From Thraustochytrium sp. TN22 (Eukaryota; Sar; Bigyra; Thraustochytrida; Thraustochytriidae), in assembly GCA_013306675.1 (NCBI GenBank), contig JABLUY010000209.1:18575-66762 (forward strand): 48,188 nucleotides of DNA. Reading direction: 5' to 3'. A program made the translations under genes and the position numbers. How positions within the stretch are numbered: the first letter of the stretch is position 1; every line of letters begins with the position of its first letter. The notes under the pieces are model-generated. The model ran no database searches. It worked only from the letters and a program-made list of their open reading frames with translations, and was not told the origin of the DNA. Positions 27,482-36,815 of the stretch are shown in pieces.

Positions 27482-28988
27482 GCTCCCGGGTGCGCCGGAC
27501 TTCCCGCGGCCCTCCCTTCTTTGGCTCGCTCGCGCGGCCGCCGTCGAGCGCGCAGCTCCTCTCCGCCTTGCCGTGCCTCCGCCTCCTCCCTCCCGCCGCG
27601 CGCCGCCCGCCGCGCGCTCTCCCGCGCCCTCCTGCGCCGCGCGCCCGCGTCAATCGATTTGCATTTCGTGCTGCTTCGCCACGAGAGGCAGGGCCTGGCA
27701 GGCGCCTCATCAGCTCCGCCTGCCTGAGACATGAGATGACAAACTTGAGCTTGTCACAACATCGGTCACCTGAGCGTGAGCATCTGTCACCTCCGAGTCT
27801 CGCTCGCGCCCTCTCGCCACCCGCTTCAAGTTCTCGATAGCCTCTACGACCCTCCGCGCGTGGACCTCGTGCTGCCGTCGTGCACTGCCCGGTCTCCGCC
27901 GTGCTCTCGCCCTTGTTCACCTCCGTCCAGCTCGCTCAACTCTCCAGCGTTGAGCTTAGCTGACGAGGCTCTAAGCATCAAGTTGTCGATGACCTCGACG
28001 AGCCTGCGCGCGTGGATCTCGTGCTGCCGTCGTGCACTGCCCAGTCTTTGCCGCGCTCTCGCCCTTCTTCACCTCCGTCCAGCTCAGCTCTCCAGCCTTG
28101 AGCTGAGTCGCCTCAGCTGACGAGGCTCTAAGCATCAAGTTGTCGATGACCTCGACGAGCCTGCGCGCGTGGACCTCGTGCTGCTGTCGTGCACTGCCCA
28201 GTCTCCGCCGCGCTCTCGCCATTCTTCACCTCCGTCCAGCTCGCTCCCCGCCTCGCCTTCGCTTCGTTGCGCTGAGGCGCCTCAGCTGACGAACATGAGC
28301 TTTAAAACATCGTTCACCGCTCCAAGTTCTCACTAACCTCCACGACCCTCCGCGCGTGAACCTCGCGCTGCCGTCGTGGCCTTCATCCTCGTCGCGCTGC
28401 CCGCCATCTCGCCGCCTGCCTGCTTCGCGTTGCGCAGTTTCCCCAACGCGCGTCGCTCCGTTTCGCAACCGCCCTCCCGCCCCTGCGCCCGGCCGTTTCC
28501 CAACGGCGCCGCGGCGGTTGCGGCGCCGGCCGGCTACGTCCGCCGCCGGGCCCGCCTTACGCGGCCGGCGCGGCCCCGCCCCGCGCGCGGCGCTTCGCGG
28601 GCGCGTAAGGCGGCGCGCGCGCGGCTGCGCAGCTCTAGCTTGGAGCTCATCAGCTGCCGACTGCGGCCTCGCTCGCGCTGCCGCCCGCGCGAGCAGACCA
28701 CACCGACCAGCCAGGCCGCAGGTACGTCGGCGCGGCGCGGCGGCGCGCGGCGCGGCGCGGCGCCTCGCCCGCCCGCCCGCGCGGCGGGGCGCGGCGCGGC
28801 GCGGGGGATGGATGAGCGGGATCCGGGGGCGGCGCAGGCAGGGCCGGACTCTGGCGCTGCGCGCGGGTGAGGCGCCGCGCGAGGCGCGGCGCGGCGAGGC
28901 GAGGCGCGGCGGAAGGCGGGCAGGAGGACTGACGACGAGAACGCCGCTCGCAGAGACGCGCAGGCAAAGAGCAAGCAGAGCAGGGAAG
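27482..28988. other. Divergent intergenic region, MAPR gene and SDH cytochrome b subunit
   Basis: 1.5 kb between divergent start codons, holding the tandem-repeat block listed separately at 27740-28400 and then about 590 bp of CG-rich sequence leading to the SDHC ATG. That CG-rich part has dense gcggcgc repeats at 28730-28910. No further gene is recognisable; open frames here start with non-ATG codons. Confidence 0.45.
27740..28400. repeat. Tandem repeat, about 3.5 copies of a 152-157 bp unit
   Basis: The landmark ctcgtgctgccgtcgtgc recurs at about 27866, 28018 and 28175, with a diverged copy at about 28362. Spacings are 152, 157 and 187 bp. Neighbouring landmarks repeat in the same order: cctccgcgcgtgg, ctcacctccgtccagctc-type and cagctgacgaggctctaagcatcaagtt. 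The copies have many small differences, so the array is not recent. It sits in the upstream region shared by two divergent genes. Confidence 0.85.
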
Positions 28989-29471
28989 ATGCTGGCCCGC
29001 CAGACGCCCATGGTTCGCGGCCTCGCGGCCGCGTGCGCGCAGCGCAACGTGCTGACGGCGGCGCGCAAGCCGCTGGCCTCGCAGATGACGCACGTGGCGG
29101 ACCTGTCCACCCAGAAGGAGCGCCCGGTCTCGCCGCACATCCTCATCTACGCGTGGCCGATCGCCGCCATCTCCTCGGTCACCACCCGCATCACCGGCGT
29201 CATGCTCACCGTCGGCGTCTACGGCATCGGCTGCGGCGCGCTGCTCGGCGCTGACATGCCGGCGCTCATGTCCAGCCTCGGCTCGGGCGGCCTCGGCCCG
29301 CTCGTCAAGCTCAGCGTCGCCTTCCCCCTCTCGTACCACTTCCTCGGCGCCGCCCGCCACCTCTACTGGGAGAAGTTCCCGGAGGGCCTCAACGTTGACT
29401 CGCAGCGCATGTCCTCCCTCGGCATCTTCGGCGGTGCCGGTGTCTTTAGCTTCATCGCCATGTTCCTTTGA
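28989..29471 (+). CDS. SDHC: Succinate dehydrogenase cytochrome b subunit, mitochondrial
   Basis: 160 residues from the ATG at 28989 (aagATG). Upstream frame is open but contains no ATG. The N-terminal 40 residues are basic and Ala-rich, fitting a mitochondrial presequence. RPVSPHILIY (45-54) is the family signature, then SSVTTRITG (62-70) where most members have SxxHRxTG, and LSYHFLGAARHLYW (115-128), which carries the heme-ligand His117 and a second His124. Three hydrophobic stretches fit the three-helix membrane anchor of complex II, which holds heme b and the ubiquinone site with SDHD. The signature His is Thr here, while the quinone-site Arg is kept. A tandem-repeat block lies upstream. 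Confidence 0.92.
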   Translation: MLARQTPMVRGLAAACAQRNVLTAARKPLASQMTHVADLSTQKERPVSPHILIYAWPIAAISSVTTRITGVMLTVGVYGIGCGALLGADMPALMSSLGSGGLGPLVKLSVAFPLSYHFLGAARHLYWEKFPEGLNVDSQRMSSLGIFGGAGVFSFIAMFL

Positions 29472-29654
29472 GTGAGCTGAGCGGTAGATCCCATGTCCCG
29501 TCTCGCGCACAGAAAGAAGCGTTGCACTGATAGCACCAAGCAACTTTATCTCTCTCCTCCTCTTTCCATCTCACTCCGGCGCCCGAGGGCCAAGAGAGCG
29601 GGCGCTGGGATTGCGCCACTTTGCCACAATACTTGAAAGGATCATCTTTCAAAA

Positions 29655-29726
29655 CAGAAAGGCCTCGAGGTCAAGGTCGCCGCTCCTTCAGTCTTCGGCC
29701 AGAAAGGCGTCGAGGTCAAAGTCGTC
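29655..29726 (-). repeat. 45-bp-spaced duplication spanning the stop codon of the PDI-like gene
   Basis: A 27-nt piece (cagaaaggcgtcgaggtcaa type) occurs at 29700-29726 inside the last codons of the PDI-like gene and again at 29655-29681, just after its stop. The offset is 15 codons, so the second copy stays in frame and would code for DLDLEAFL, mirroring the real DFDLDAFL end. Confidence 0.8.
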
Positions 29727-31025
29727 GTCCTCCGCCTCGGGCGGCTTGCCCTCCTCGCCATCCCACGGCTCCACGGGCTCCACGCGCGGCCACCCGGCGT
29801 CAATGAACTCACCCAGCGCGTGCCCGGACGAGGCAAAGGCCGCGAGGCCGACGCCGGAAAACCCGGACCCGCGCATCGGCAGGCCCAGCGAGCTGTCGCC
29901 GTGCCGCCGCAGCAGCAGGACCGCGGGGAAGCCGAACTCCAACGAGTACGCCTCCTCCCACGCCGGCTGCGAGCCGGCCTCGAGCCAGGCGAACCGCAGG
30001 TGCCGCGCGGTGCGCTGCGCGCTCTCGAGCTCCGCCAGGAGCGCCTCGCGGCCCTCCTTGCCCGAGTCCAGAATGTGGGGAAGAAACGCCAGCACGCACT
30101 TGCCGTCCGCGCTGCACGCCTCGTCAAAGTCGTCCTGCGAGGCCACCTCCGTAATGTCAACGCTCACCTGGCCGCCGTGGCGCTCGAACTCGGCCAGGCT
30201 CCAGCTCACAATGGCCTCCGCGGACCGCTCCATCTGGTAGTCGATGGCCGAGGCGTCCTGCTTGTTCAGCACGCCCGGCGGGAAGAACTTGATCGTGGGA
30301 AATCCCTGGATGCCGAAGCGCTGCGCCAGCCGCTCGTTCGCGGTCGCGTCCACATTCGCCACCACCACGCCCGACCCGGCCAGGCCCTTGGCGGCCTCGC
30401 GCCACTCTGGCTGCAGTCGCTGGCAGTGCCCGCACCACGGCGCCGTAAAGCTCACCAAGTACGCGTCGTCGCTCGTCATCACGGTCTCCTCGAACGTTGC
30501 GTCCGTCAGCTCCGCCACCTCGCCGCTGCCGGCCTGCTTTTGCTGCTTCTTCTGCTGCTGCTTTTGCTTCTGCCGCTGTTTCTGCTGTCCGTGGCTCTGG
30601 CCGGCCTCGCGTTCGCTCGCCGGCAGCCGCGCCAGCGCGGCGCGCTTGATCTCATCAAGCGCCTCGCTCACCACATCGCCGACGCGCAGGCTGCCCTTGG
30701 CGCCCGCCAGCTGCTTGTACGAGTCCGCGCCGCCCAGGTACAGCCTCAGCCCGGGCTTGCCGCCGCCGCAGCTCTGCTGCGTCGTCTGGTCCACAACGCC
30801 CACGCGCACGCCGAAGCCCTCGAGCGCGTCCGCCAGGGCGCCCAGCGCCTCGCGCCGCTGCGGCCCGCCCGCGTCCTGGTTCTGGCAGTCCACCAGCCAC
30901 GGCGCCGCGCCGGCCTGCACCTGCGCCGCGAAGGCCTTGTCCGTCAGCTGCGCGGGCGCGCCGCCGGCCGCCGCGGCCGCCGCCAGCGCCGCGGCCGCGG
31001 CCAGCGCCGCCGCGGCGCGGCCCAT
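29688..31025 (-). CDS. Protein disulfide isomerase-like protein (PDIA6-type layout)
   Basis: 445 residues from the ATG at 31025, starting with an Ala/Leu signal peptide (about 1-22) for ER entry. The first thioredoxin-like domain (25-130) lacks a CxxC; where the motif belongs it reads PWLVDCQNQDAGG. A Gln/Lys linker (145-165) precedes an intact domain with APWCGHC (active Cys198 and Cys201), GFPTIKFFPPG carrying the cis-Pro, and a third thioredoxin-like domain without active cysteines. The end, EPWDGEEG then an acidic run, parallels the end of animal PDIA6 (P5). However, the last residues are LAED, not a KDEL-type retrieval signal. It should catalyse disulfide exchange in the secretory pathway with a single active site. 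Start-side DNA is a CT/CTCG microsatellite. Confidence 0.88.
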   Translation of the reverse strand: MGRAAAALAAAAALAAAAAAGGAPAQLTDKAFAAQVQAGAAPWLVDCQNQDAGGPQRREALGALADALEGFGVRVGVVDQTTQQSCGGGKPGLRLYLGGADSYKQLAGAKGSLRVGDVVSEALDEIKRAALARLPASEREAGQSHGQQKQRQKQKQQQKKQQKQAGSGEVAELTDATFEETVMTSDDAYLVSFTAPWCGHCQRLQPEWREAAKGLAGSGVVVANVDATANERLAQRFGIQGFPTIKFFPPGVLNKQDASAIDYQMERSAEAIVSWSLAEFERHGGQVSVDITEVASQDDFDEACSADGKCVLAFLPHILDSGKEGREALLAELESAQRTARHLRFAWLEAGSQPAWEEAYSLEFGFPAVLLLRRHGDSSLGLPMRGSGFSGVGLAAFASSGHALGEFIDAGWPRVEPVEPWDGEEGKPPEAEDDDFDLDAFLAED

Positions 31026-31028
31026 CAG

Positions 31029-31143
31029 CTCTCTCTCCCTCTCGCTCTCTCTCTCGCTCTCTCGCTCGCTCGCTCGCTCGCGCTCGAGGCCGCGCTCGGG
31101 TGTTGCTCCAGGTTCTGGGTTCTGGTTCTGGTTCTGGTTCTGC
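31029..31143. repeat. CT/CTCG and GTTCTG microsatellites
   Basis: 31029-31086 is a CT then CTCG run that directly abuts the PDI-like start codon (GA/GAGC in the sense of that gene's 5' untranslated region). At 31111-31143 there are about five tandem GGTTCT units. Confidence 0.9.
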
Positions 31144-31292
31144 GCTTGGCGGCGGCGGCGGCCGCGCAGGCCTGCGTCGCGAGCGCGCCTTCGTCCCGCG
31201 CCAGCGTGGCGCCGCCTTCTGGAGCGCCGGGACGCGCCGCAGGCGCCGCGTTCCCCTGCACCGCGGGAAGAACCTCAGCCTGGCCGCCGCCG

Positions 31293-31346
31293 GGCAGGGC
31301 ACGGCACGGCAGGGCACGGCAGGGCACGGCACGGCACGGCACGGCC
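31293..31346. repeat. (GGCAC/GGCAGG)n microsatellite
   Basis: About ten tandem 5-6 nt units mixing ggcac and ggcagg. No coding role is apparent. Confidence 0.85.
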
Positions 31347-32745
31347 GGCCTCAGCCCAGCACGGTAGCCGGGCGATGCGAGCTGAGCTTGACAGCAGGGC
31401 AATCAGATTCGTGGGAAGGCTGGCTTGACGTATGCGCTCGCGGCGGTGAGGAGTCTTGGCAGGATGACGGCGCAGCGCCGCTCGACGAGGTCCCGACGCG
31501 CCGCGACGCGCCGCGAGGCGAGGCGAGGCAGCGAAGGAGACACGCAGCATGAGCACGACGATGGCCGCGGCGGCCACAGCGGCGAGCGCAAGGGAGGCGA
31601 GGAGAAGACCGACCTTGCCCAACACGGACTGCACGAGGGCGAGCGCGGATTCGTTCTTGCTGAAGATGCGCGACTACACGGGGCGGTAGTCATAGAGCTT
31701 GCCGCCAAGGCCGTTCTCTTCCCCTGTCTACTAGGCATCGGTCTCCTGGAGTCACTCGGGCGCCTCCGACTCCTCCTGCTTGCCCGACGCCATCGCGCGC
31801 CGCAAAGGCAGTGCCGTCGTGGCGGCAAGGGCCAGATTCTTTTTGCAAAGAAGAAACAACAGCGAGGCGATGATAAATAATCATACATGTCACAATGGTG
31901 GTCTTCAGGCGGCGGCATAGAGATTTGTGGACCTATCGATGCTCATCCGTCACCTGCCCTCTAGCTGCGTGCGGAAAGAGCAGGCAAGCCTGGCAAGCAG
32001 GTCTGGCCGGGACCTGCGCAGACGCTGTAGAGCGAAAATAACGTTTTGCCGAGCGGGCGTGGCGCGCCCACGCCAAGGTTCTCTGCCGCGGACTTGGGCG
32101 CGAGCGCCGCGAGGACGAGCCGCTGGAAGCCTGGGAGCTGGGGCAACCGGCTGCGGACTTTTTTCTCCTTGAGCACGCCATGGTGGGTGGAGAAGACCGT
32201 CGCCGGGGGCTGCGCGCGGAGCGCTTCCTCCTCCTCGTTCATGCGCAGCGCGTACGAGCGCGTTCTTCACACCTCCTCTGGCACTTGAGCAAAAGGCGAC
32301 GCAGTGGTGGGGACGGACGCGGTCCGCCGCCAGCAGCGCTTCCAGGCCAACGCCAGCACGCCGCTCCATCACCGCCGACGCCGCCGTTGACGCGGTCCTC
32401 ATCTTGGGCGAGCCGGCCTGCGCGGGCGGCGAGGTCCGCCAGCTGGGCCGCGTCGCGCGTGTGCACGAGTCGCTGCCGTCGGCCATGGCCACGGCCGGCA
32501 GCGGCATCGTCACCAGCGCGGGCGCCGTCGCGGACGCCGGCAACGAGTCGCCCACAAACCCCTCCTGAAGGACGCTGGACAAGGTCGTCTACGGAACGCT
32601 CGGCGCCGTGCTCCTCGTCTTCGTACTGGCGCCGATAACGCGCGGCCTGCGCGCAAGAGGGCGCTCCGCCGCAGTACTCCTCTGTGAGCTCGAGCCCTCA
32701 CGAGCGCTTTCCCCTTGGCGCTGCTGTAGAGGCCCAGGTCCGAGG

Positions 32746-33190
32746 TCACACCCAGAACACATGTTGACCGGACCGTGCGCCTCGTCGCCATCGCCGCGGT
32801 ACTTGAAGTCGGCCGAATGCGCCGCCTCGTGCAGCGCCGCCTCGTGCAGCGCTCCGCGAAAGACCGTGTTGAAGGGGTTGAACGCCGTGGGCTTGTACTG
32901 GTTGCGCAGGCACATCTCGGTCAGCTCGCCAGTCTCGCTGTTGAAACCAATGGTAAGGTCGCCCGAGTTGCGATGCTCGGCCAGCGGCCTGAGCTTGCCG
33001 TGATGCCGTCGCACCAGCTTCTTTCTGTGGTGTGGATGTCCGTGCCGTTGCCCGCCTTGACGCGCCGCGCGTCCTCCGGGTCGTCGGTCGTGGAGCGCGC
33101 GGGCATGACGACGTACTGGCAGGAGCTGCCCGAGTTGCACAGTTGCGCGCCCGAGAAAGACCGCTGAGATCTCTGGGTCGGTCAGCGGGG
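32746..33190 (-). pseudogene. Relic of an unidentified Cys-containing protein gene
   Basis: The minus strand has two adjoining protein-like stretches in different frames. The first (about 33190-33030) reads EISAVFLGRAQLCNSGSSC, then YVVMPARSTTDDPEDARR. The second (about 33000-32746) reads GDLTIGFNSETGELTEMC, then NPFNTVFRGALHEA with an ALHEA duplication, ending near VNMCSG. Residue make-up (Cys, Asn, Thr, Gly, Phe) is unlike the Ala/Arg shadow frames around it, so it probably was coding. There is a frame change between the two and no clear start or end. No homologue is recognised; a secreted or surface protein is a guess. Confidence 0.4.
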
Positions 33191-33413
33191 TTTCTCCGGC
33201 GGCGCCGCTGCCGCGCTGGCGAGCGCGCCCACTGGTGCCAACTTCTGCCGCCGCGCCTGCTTTCCCTCGTTCGCGCACGACGTCCATTGGCCCTTGGGGC
33301 TCCGCTGGAAGGTAGGTTCACGGGGGAAACTCCACTGACAGTGAGTGTCCGCCACTGGCAGTGGGAGCCTGCGACGGATGCACGCGGCGCGCGCGCTGCA
33401 GATGCTCTTCTCC

Positions 33414-33456
33414 GCTGCACTGCACTGCATTGCACTGCGCTCTGCACTGCACTGCC
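33414..33456. repeat. (TGCAC)n microsatellite
   Basis: Tandem tgcac/tgcat units just upstream of the NACHT-WD40 start codon at 33500, probably in its 5' leader. Confidence 0.85.
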
Positions 33457-33499
33457 GCGCGCTCATTGCACGCCCAGCCCCGAGGCCTCGCCTGGGAGG

Positions 33500-36466
33500 A
33501 TGCGGCACGAGATGGCGCTGCAGCTGGCCGAGGGCAGCCGCACGCAGGCGCTGGCACGCGCGCGCGAGTGGGCGCGCAGGGCCGGCTCGCGCGTCTTGGT
33601 CGTGAGCGGGCCGCCCGGCTGCGGCAAGTCGGTCTTCGTCGCCAAGGTGTGCGCCGACGGCGAGGCCGCGCCCGGGAGGCGGCCGTCGCTTGTGCAGCGC
33701 AGGCTGTCCGGCGCGAAGGCCTGGATGCTTGGGGCGAGTTACTTCTTCTGCTACGCCGAGCACGATGCAAGGGACGTGCTGGAGTGCCTACGGTCCGTCG
33801 CCCACCAGCTCGCTGAGAGTGTCGCCGGACTCAGCGAGCACCTCAACCCGGGTCTCCTGGCCGGCGCAGCGAGAAACTCAGACCCCGTGGCGCTCTTTTA
33901 CCGCATCATCGCCGAACCCTGCGCCAGGCTGACGCCGGCACCCGCGGCGCGCGTCATCGTCGCCCTGGACGGCCTCGACGAAGCAAACGAGCGACAGCGG
34001 GATGCCCTCATGCGCATCGTCCAGCAAGACTGGGTCCAGAGCACGCCGCAGTGGCTCTGCCTGCTCGTGTCGGTACCACTGGAGGACCTCGGCGCGAACT
34101 ATAACTTTGCCCCGAGCGTCATAGACCTTGCGTACACCACGCGAGCGCCCCAAGATTGCGAGGCCTCCATTCGCGCCAGCCTCGCGCCATACATGCGCTC
34201 GACGGCCGATCTCATGGAGGCGCTTCCGGAGCTTCTGGACCGCTCCCAAGGTCTGCTCCTGTACCCAAGCCTGCTCGCGCGCCGGCTTCGCCTGGAGGAT
34301 TTGCCGGAGAGCTCCCTCACCGCGGAGGACGCGCGAAGCCTCGCTCCGGGCAGTCTGGACTCCTTCTATCGGAGCTCCTTGCTGCGCCTTCGGACAGCCG
34401 AGGCGGACACCTGCGCGCTCCTGAGCGCCCTATGCGTCTCGCGCGACCCGTTGCCCTCGGCACTCGCCGCGCACCTCCTCGGCGCCCCGACCGAGAGCGT
34501 GGAAGCGCTTCTTGCGGTTGCAGCGGAGCTCTTTCATGAGGATCTTGGCACCGCCGTGCGTTTCGTGCACAAGTCGACGCGCGACTTTCTCCTCGACCCA
34601 GAGCGGAGCCAAACCCTCGCCGTCGACACGGTAACCGGTCACCGCAAGCTCGCCGATGCGCTCGCGCACGCCAGCTTCCGAGAGACGCGCTTTGCCTTGA
34701 GGCACGCCATTCACCATCTCGCGGAGAGCGGCAAGCACGAGCAGGCCGTCGCGGCGCTCGACGACTTTGCATGGGTGCAGGCCATGATCCTCGAGACCGG
34801 CGCACTGGCCTTGGTCGCGTCGGACGCGCGCGAATACCACCTCGACGGCCTGGGCAGCAGCGACACGCCGCGCCTGCTGGCCGCAGCGGCGGACGTCCTG
34901 GCGCGCGATCCCGACGAGCTCGCCGGCCAGGTCTCCGCTCGCCTCGGTGACGAAAATCACCCGCTGCGCCGGTCGCTGCGCGCCCCAGCGCATGTGTGGC
35001 TACGGCCCACCAGGACTTGTCTCCCGCCGCCGCGCGACCCGCTCGTTGCGGAGCTGGAGGGCCACAAAGAGCTGGTCTGGGCAGTCGCGCTACAGGGAGA
35101 CTGTCTGGTGTCAGGCTCGGGCGACTATAGCGTGCGTGTATGGGACGCCTCGAGCGGCGCGCTGGTGCACGTCATGGAGGGCCATTCCGGTGAAGTCAAC
35201 GCGGTGGCCCTTGACGGTGACTGCGCTGTGTCCGCTTCGGACGACAAGACCGTGCGCGTGTGGGACGTGCACAGCGGGCTCCTGCTCCGCGTGCTGACGG
35301 GCCACCCGGACGCGGTGCGGGCGGTTGCGCTGCACGGCACTCGGCTCGTGTCGGGGTGCGCCGACAGCCTCGTGCGCGTGTGGGACGCAGACAGCGGCGT
35401 CCTGGTCCACACCTTGCGAGGCCACTCGGGCGCGGTTCTCTGCGTGGCGCTGGATGAGCGACGGGCCGTGACAGGATCAATGGACTGGTCTGTTCGCGTG
35501 TGGGATGCCGAGCGCGGCGCGCTGCTTCACGTGCTAAGTGGGCAGGCCAGCTTGGTCTGGTCGGTGGCGCTGCACGGCGATCGCATCGTGTCGGGCTTTG
35601 GGGATGGCAAGCTGCGCGTGTGGAACGCGGAGACCGCGGTCTGTCTCCGCGAGCTGCACGGCCACGCGCGGGAGGTCAACGGGATTGCGCTGCGCGACGA
35701 CCTCATCGTTTCAGTGTCGAGCGACAACACGGTCCGCATGTGGGATGCCGAGAGCGGCGCGCGGCGCAGCACCTTCGCGGGCGACTTTAGCGAAGTCTTG
35801 TGCGTCGCGTTGGACGGCGACCGCCTTGCGACTGGTTCCGCGGACGCCGTGGTCCGCATGTGGGACGCGGAGAGCCGGGCGCAGGTCTTTGGGCAGCTAA
35901 AGAACGAGAGGCATACGGCCAAGGTCAACTGCGTGGCGCTGGACGATGGCCGCGTCGTCTCTGGCTCGGACGACGAGACCGTGCGTGTGTGGGATGCGGA
36001 CAGCGGCGAGTCGCTGCGCGAGCTCCGGGGCCACGCGGGTCCCGTTCTGGCTGTGGCGCTGCAGAAAGGCCGGGCCGTCTCCGGGTCGCGCGACGCGTCA
36101 GTGCGCGTGTGGGACGTGCAGAGCGGCGCCCTGCTCCACGTGCTGGAGGACGCAACGGGCGCCGTGGGCGCCGTGGCGATTCGCGACGAGCGCGTCATCG
36201 CCTGGGCCGCCGGCAAGTGCCTCGCGTGGCGCGCCAGCACTGGGGAGCGCACCTCCGTCGAGGCGGATGACCCCGCCCGCGTTGACGGCGACGGCGTGGA
36301 AGCCCTCACCGTGGAGAACGGCACACACGTGGTTCTAGGAGCTGGCTTCGTCGGCTTCTCCACGCGCGCCGCTGTGGACCACGCCTGGCGCCTTGGCGAC
36401 GTCGTTTGCGTGGCACAGGCGGGCGGCGCGCTGACCATCCTCCAGGTCGCGAGCGCGGCGCCTTGA
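33500..36466 (+). CDS. NACHT-type STAND ATPase with WD40 repeats (NLR-like)
   Basis: 988 residues from the ATG at 33500; an earlier start at 33032 would need a non-ATG codon and a microsatellite-derived leader. The nucleotide-binding domain starts almost at once, with Walker A SGPPGCGKS at about residues 34-42 and Walker B VIVALDGLDEANE at about 153-165, as in NACHT/STAND ATPases. A helical region with the FVHKSTRDFLLD segment (about 355-366), typical of NACHT-WD40 proteins, follows. From about 514 come nine clear WD40 repeats of 40 residues, nearly all ending VRVWDAxSG, and two worn ones, forming one or more propellers. There is no N-terminal effector domain. Such proteins in fungi, animals and bacteria act as ligand-sensing switches in immunity or cell death, a role only inferred here. 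The strong likeness among repeats suggests recent repeat exchange. Confidence 0.9.
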   Translation: MRHEMALQLAEGSRTQALARAREWARRAGSRVLVVSGPPGCGKSVFVAKVCADGEAAPGRRPSLVQRRLSGAKAWMLGASYFFCYAEHDARDVLECLRSVAHQLAESVAGLSEHLNPGLLAGAARNSDPVALFYRIIAEPCARLTPAPAARVIVALDGLDEANERQRDALMRIVQQDWVQSTPQWLCLLVSVPLEDLGANYNFAPSVIDLAYTTRAPQDCEASIRASLAPYMRSTADLMEALPELLDRSQGLLLYPSLLARRLRLEDLPESSLTAEDARSLAPGSLDSFYRSSLLRLRTAEADTCALLSALCVSRDPLPSALAAHLLGAPTESVEALLAVAAELFHEDLGTAVRFVHKSTRDFLLDPERSQTLAVDTVTGHRKLADALAHASFRETRFALRHAIHHLAESGKHEQAVAALDDFAWVQAMILETGALALVASDAREYHLDGLGSSDTPRLLAAAADVLARDPDELAGQVSARLGDENHPLRRSLRAPAHVWLRPTRTCLPPPRDPLVAELEGHKELVWAVALQGDCLVSGSGDYSVRVWDASSGALVHVMEGHSGEVNAVALDGDCAVSASDDKTVRVWDVHSGLLLRVLTGHPDAVRAVALHGTRLVSGCADSLVRVWDADSGVLVHTLRGHSGAVLCVALDERRAVTGSMDWSVRVWDAERGALLHVLSGQASLVWSVALHGDRIVSGFGDGKLRVWNAETAVCLRELHGHAREVNGIALRDDLIVSVSSDNTVRMWDAESGARRSTFAGDFSEVLCVALDGDRLATGSADAVVRMWDAESRAQVFGQLKNERHTAKVNCVALDDGRVVSGSDDETVRVWDADSGESLRELRGHAGPVLAVALQKGRAVSGSRDASVRVWDVQSGALLHVLEDATGAVGAVAIRDERVIAWAAGKCLAWRASTGERTSVEADDPARVDGDGVEALTVENGTHVVLGAGFVGFSTRAAVDHAWRLGDVVCVAQAGGALTILQVASAAP

Positions 36467-36815
36467 CGACTCGGAGTGATGAGCGGAAGTGAGCGCGCAT
36501 GAGGATAAGTTAGCTCCAAGTGTCCCGCCAGCCACCCACTGCCACTGCGGCAGCTGGCCCCGGGATCAGGTCTTGATGAATAAGTTACCACGGTGAGAAG
36601 GAAGAAACTCTGAGGCTCTCCATCGGATCGGTCCACTCAGGCGCATTGCAGCGCCTGCCTGCCTGCGTGCTGCGGCGCGCCTTGACTTTGGGGGCAGCGC
36701 CATCCCGCATTGCAGGACCGTGGCGAAGGACATTCACCGCGCAGAAGCGCTGCGTCACAGACTCCGAGCGCGACTCCAACTCCGCCTGGGCGCCGGCGCG
36801 TGGCGCGCGAGCAGG
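36467..36815. other. Intergenic region, NACHT-WD40 to double-ABC gene
   Basis: About 350 bp between same-strand genes. It is less GC-rich in its first 150 bp. No motif is recognisable; the open frame from 36720 upstream of the chosen ATG starts with GTG. Confidence 0.4.

Larger units (their letters stand above)
31026..33499. other. Gene-poor region with microsatellites and possible gene relics
   Basis: 2.5 kb between divergent genes (PDI-like and NACHT-WD40). Besides the repeats listed separately it holds short protein-like pieces in different frames. A hydrophobic stretch on minus near 31550-31660 reads LLLASLALAAVAAAAIVVLM. A plus-strand piece at about 32388-32690 has a stop and then a helix-like GTLGAVLLVFVLAP. 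A minus-strand relic lies at 32746-33190. None extends to a full gene. An inverted pair, actgacagt / actggcagt, is near 33329-33362. Confidence 0.4.

Noticed and set aside
33032-33499. N-terminal extension of the NACHT-WD40 protein
   Set aside because: The upstream start would be GTG and the extension includes a TGCAC microsatellite; the ATG at 33500 sits just before the Walker A motif.
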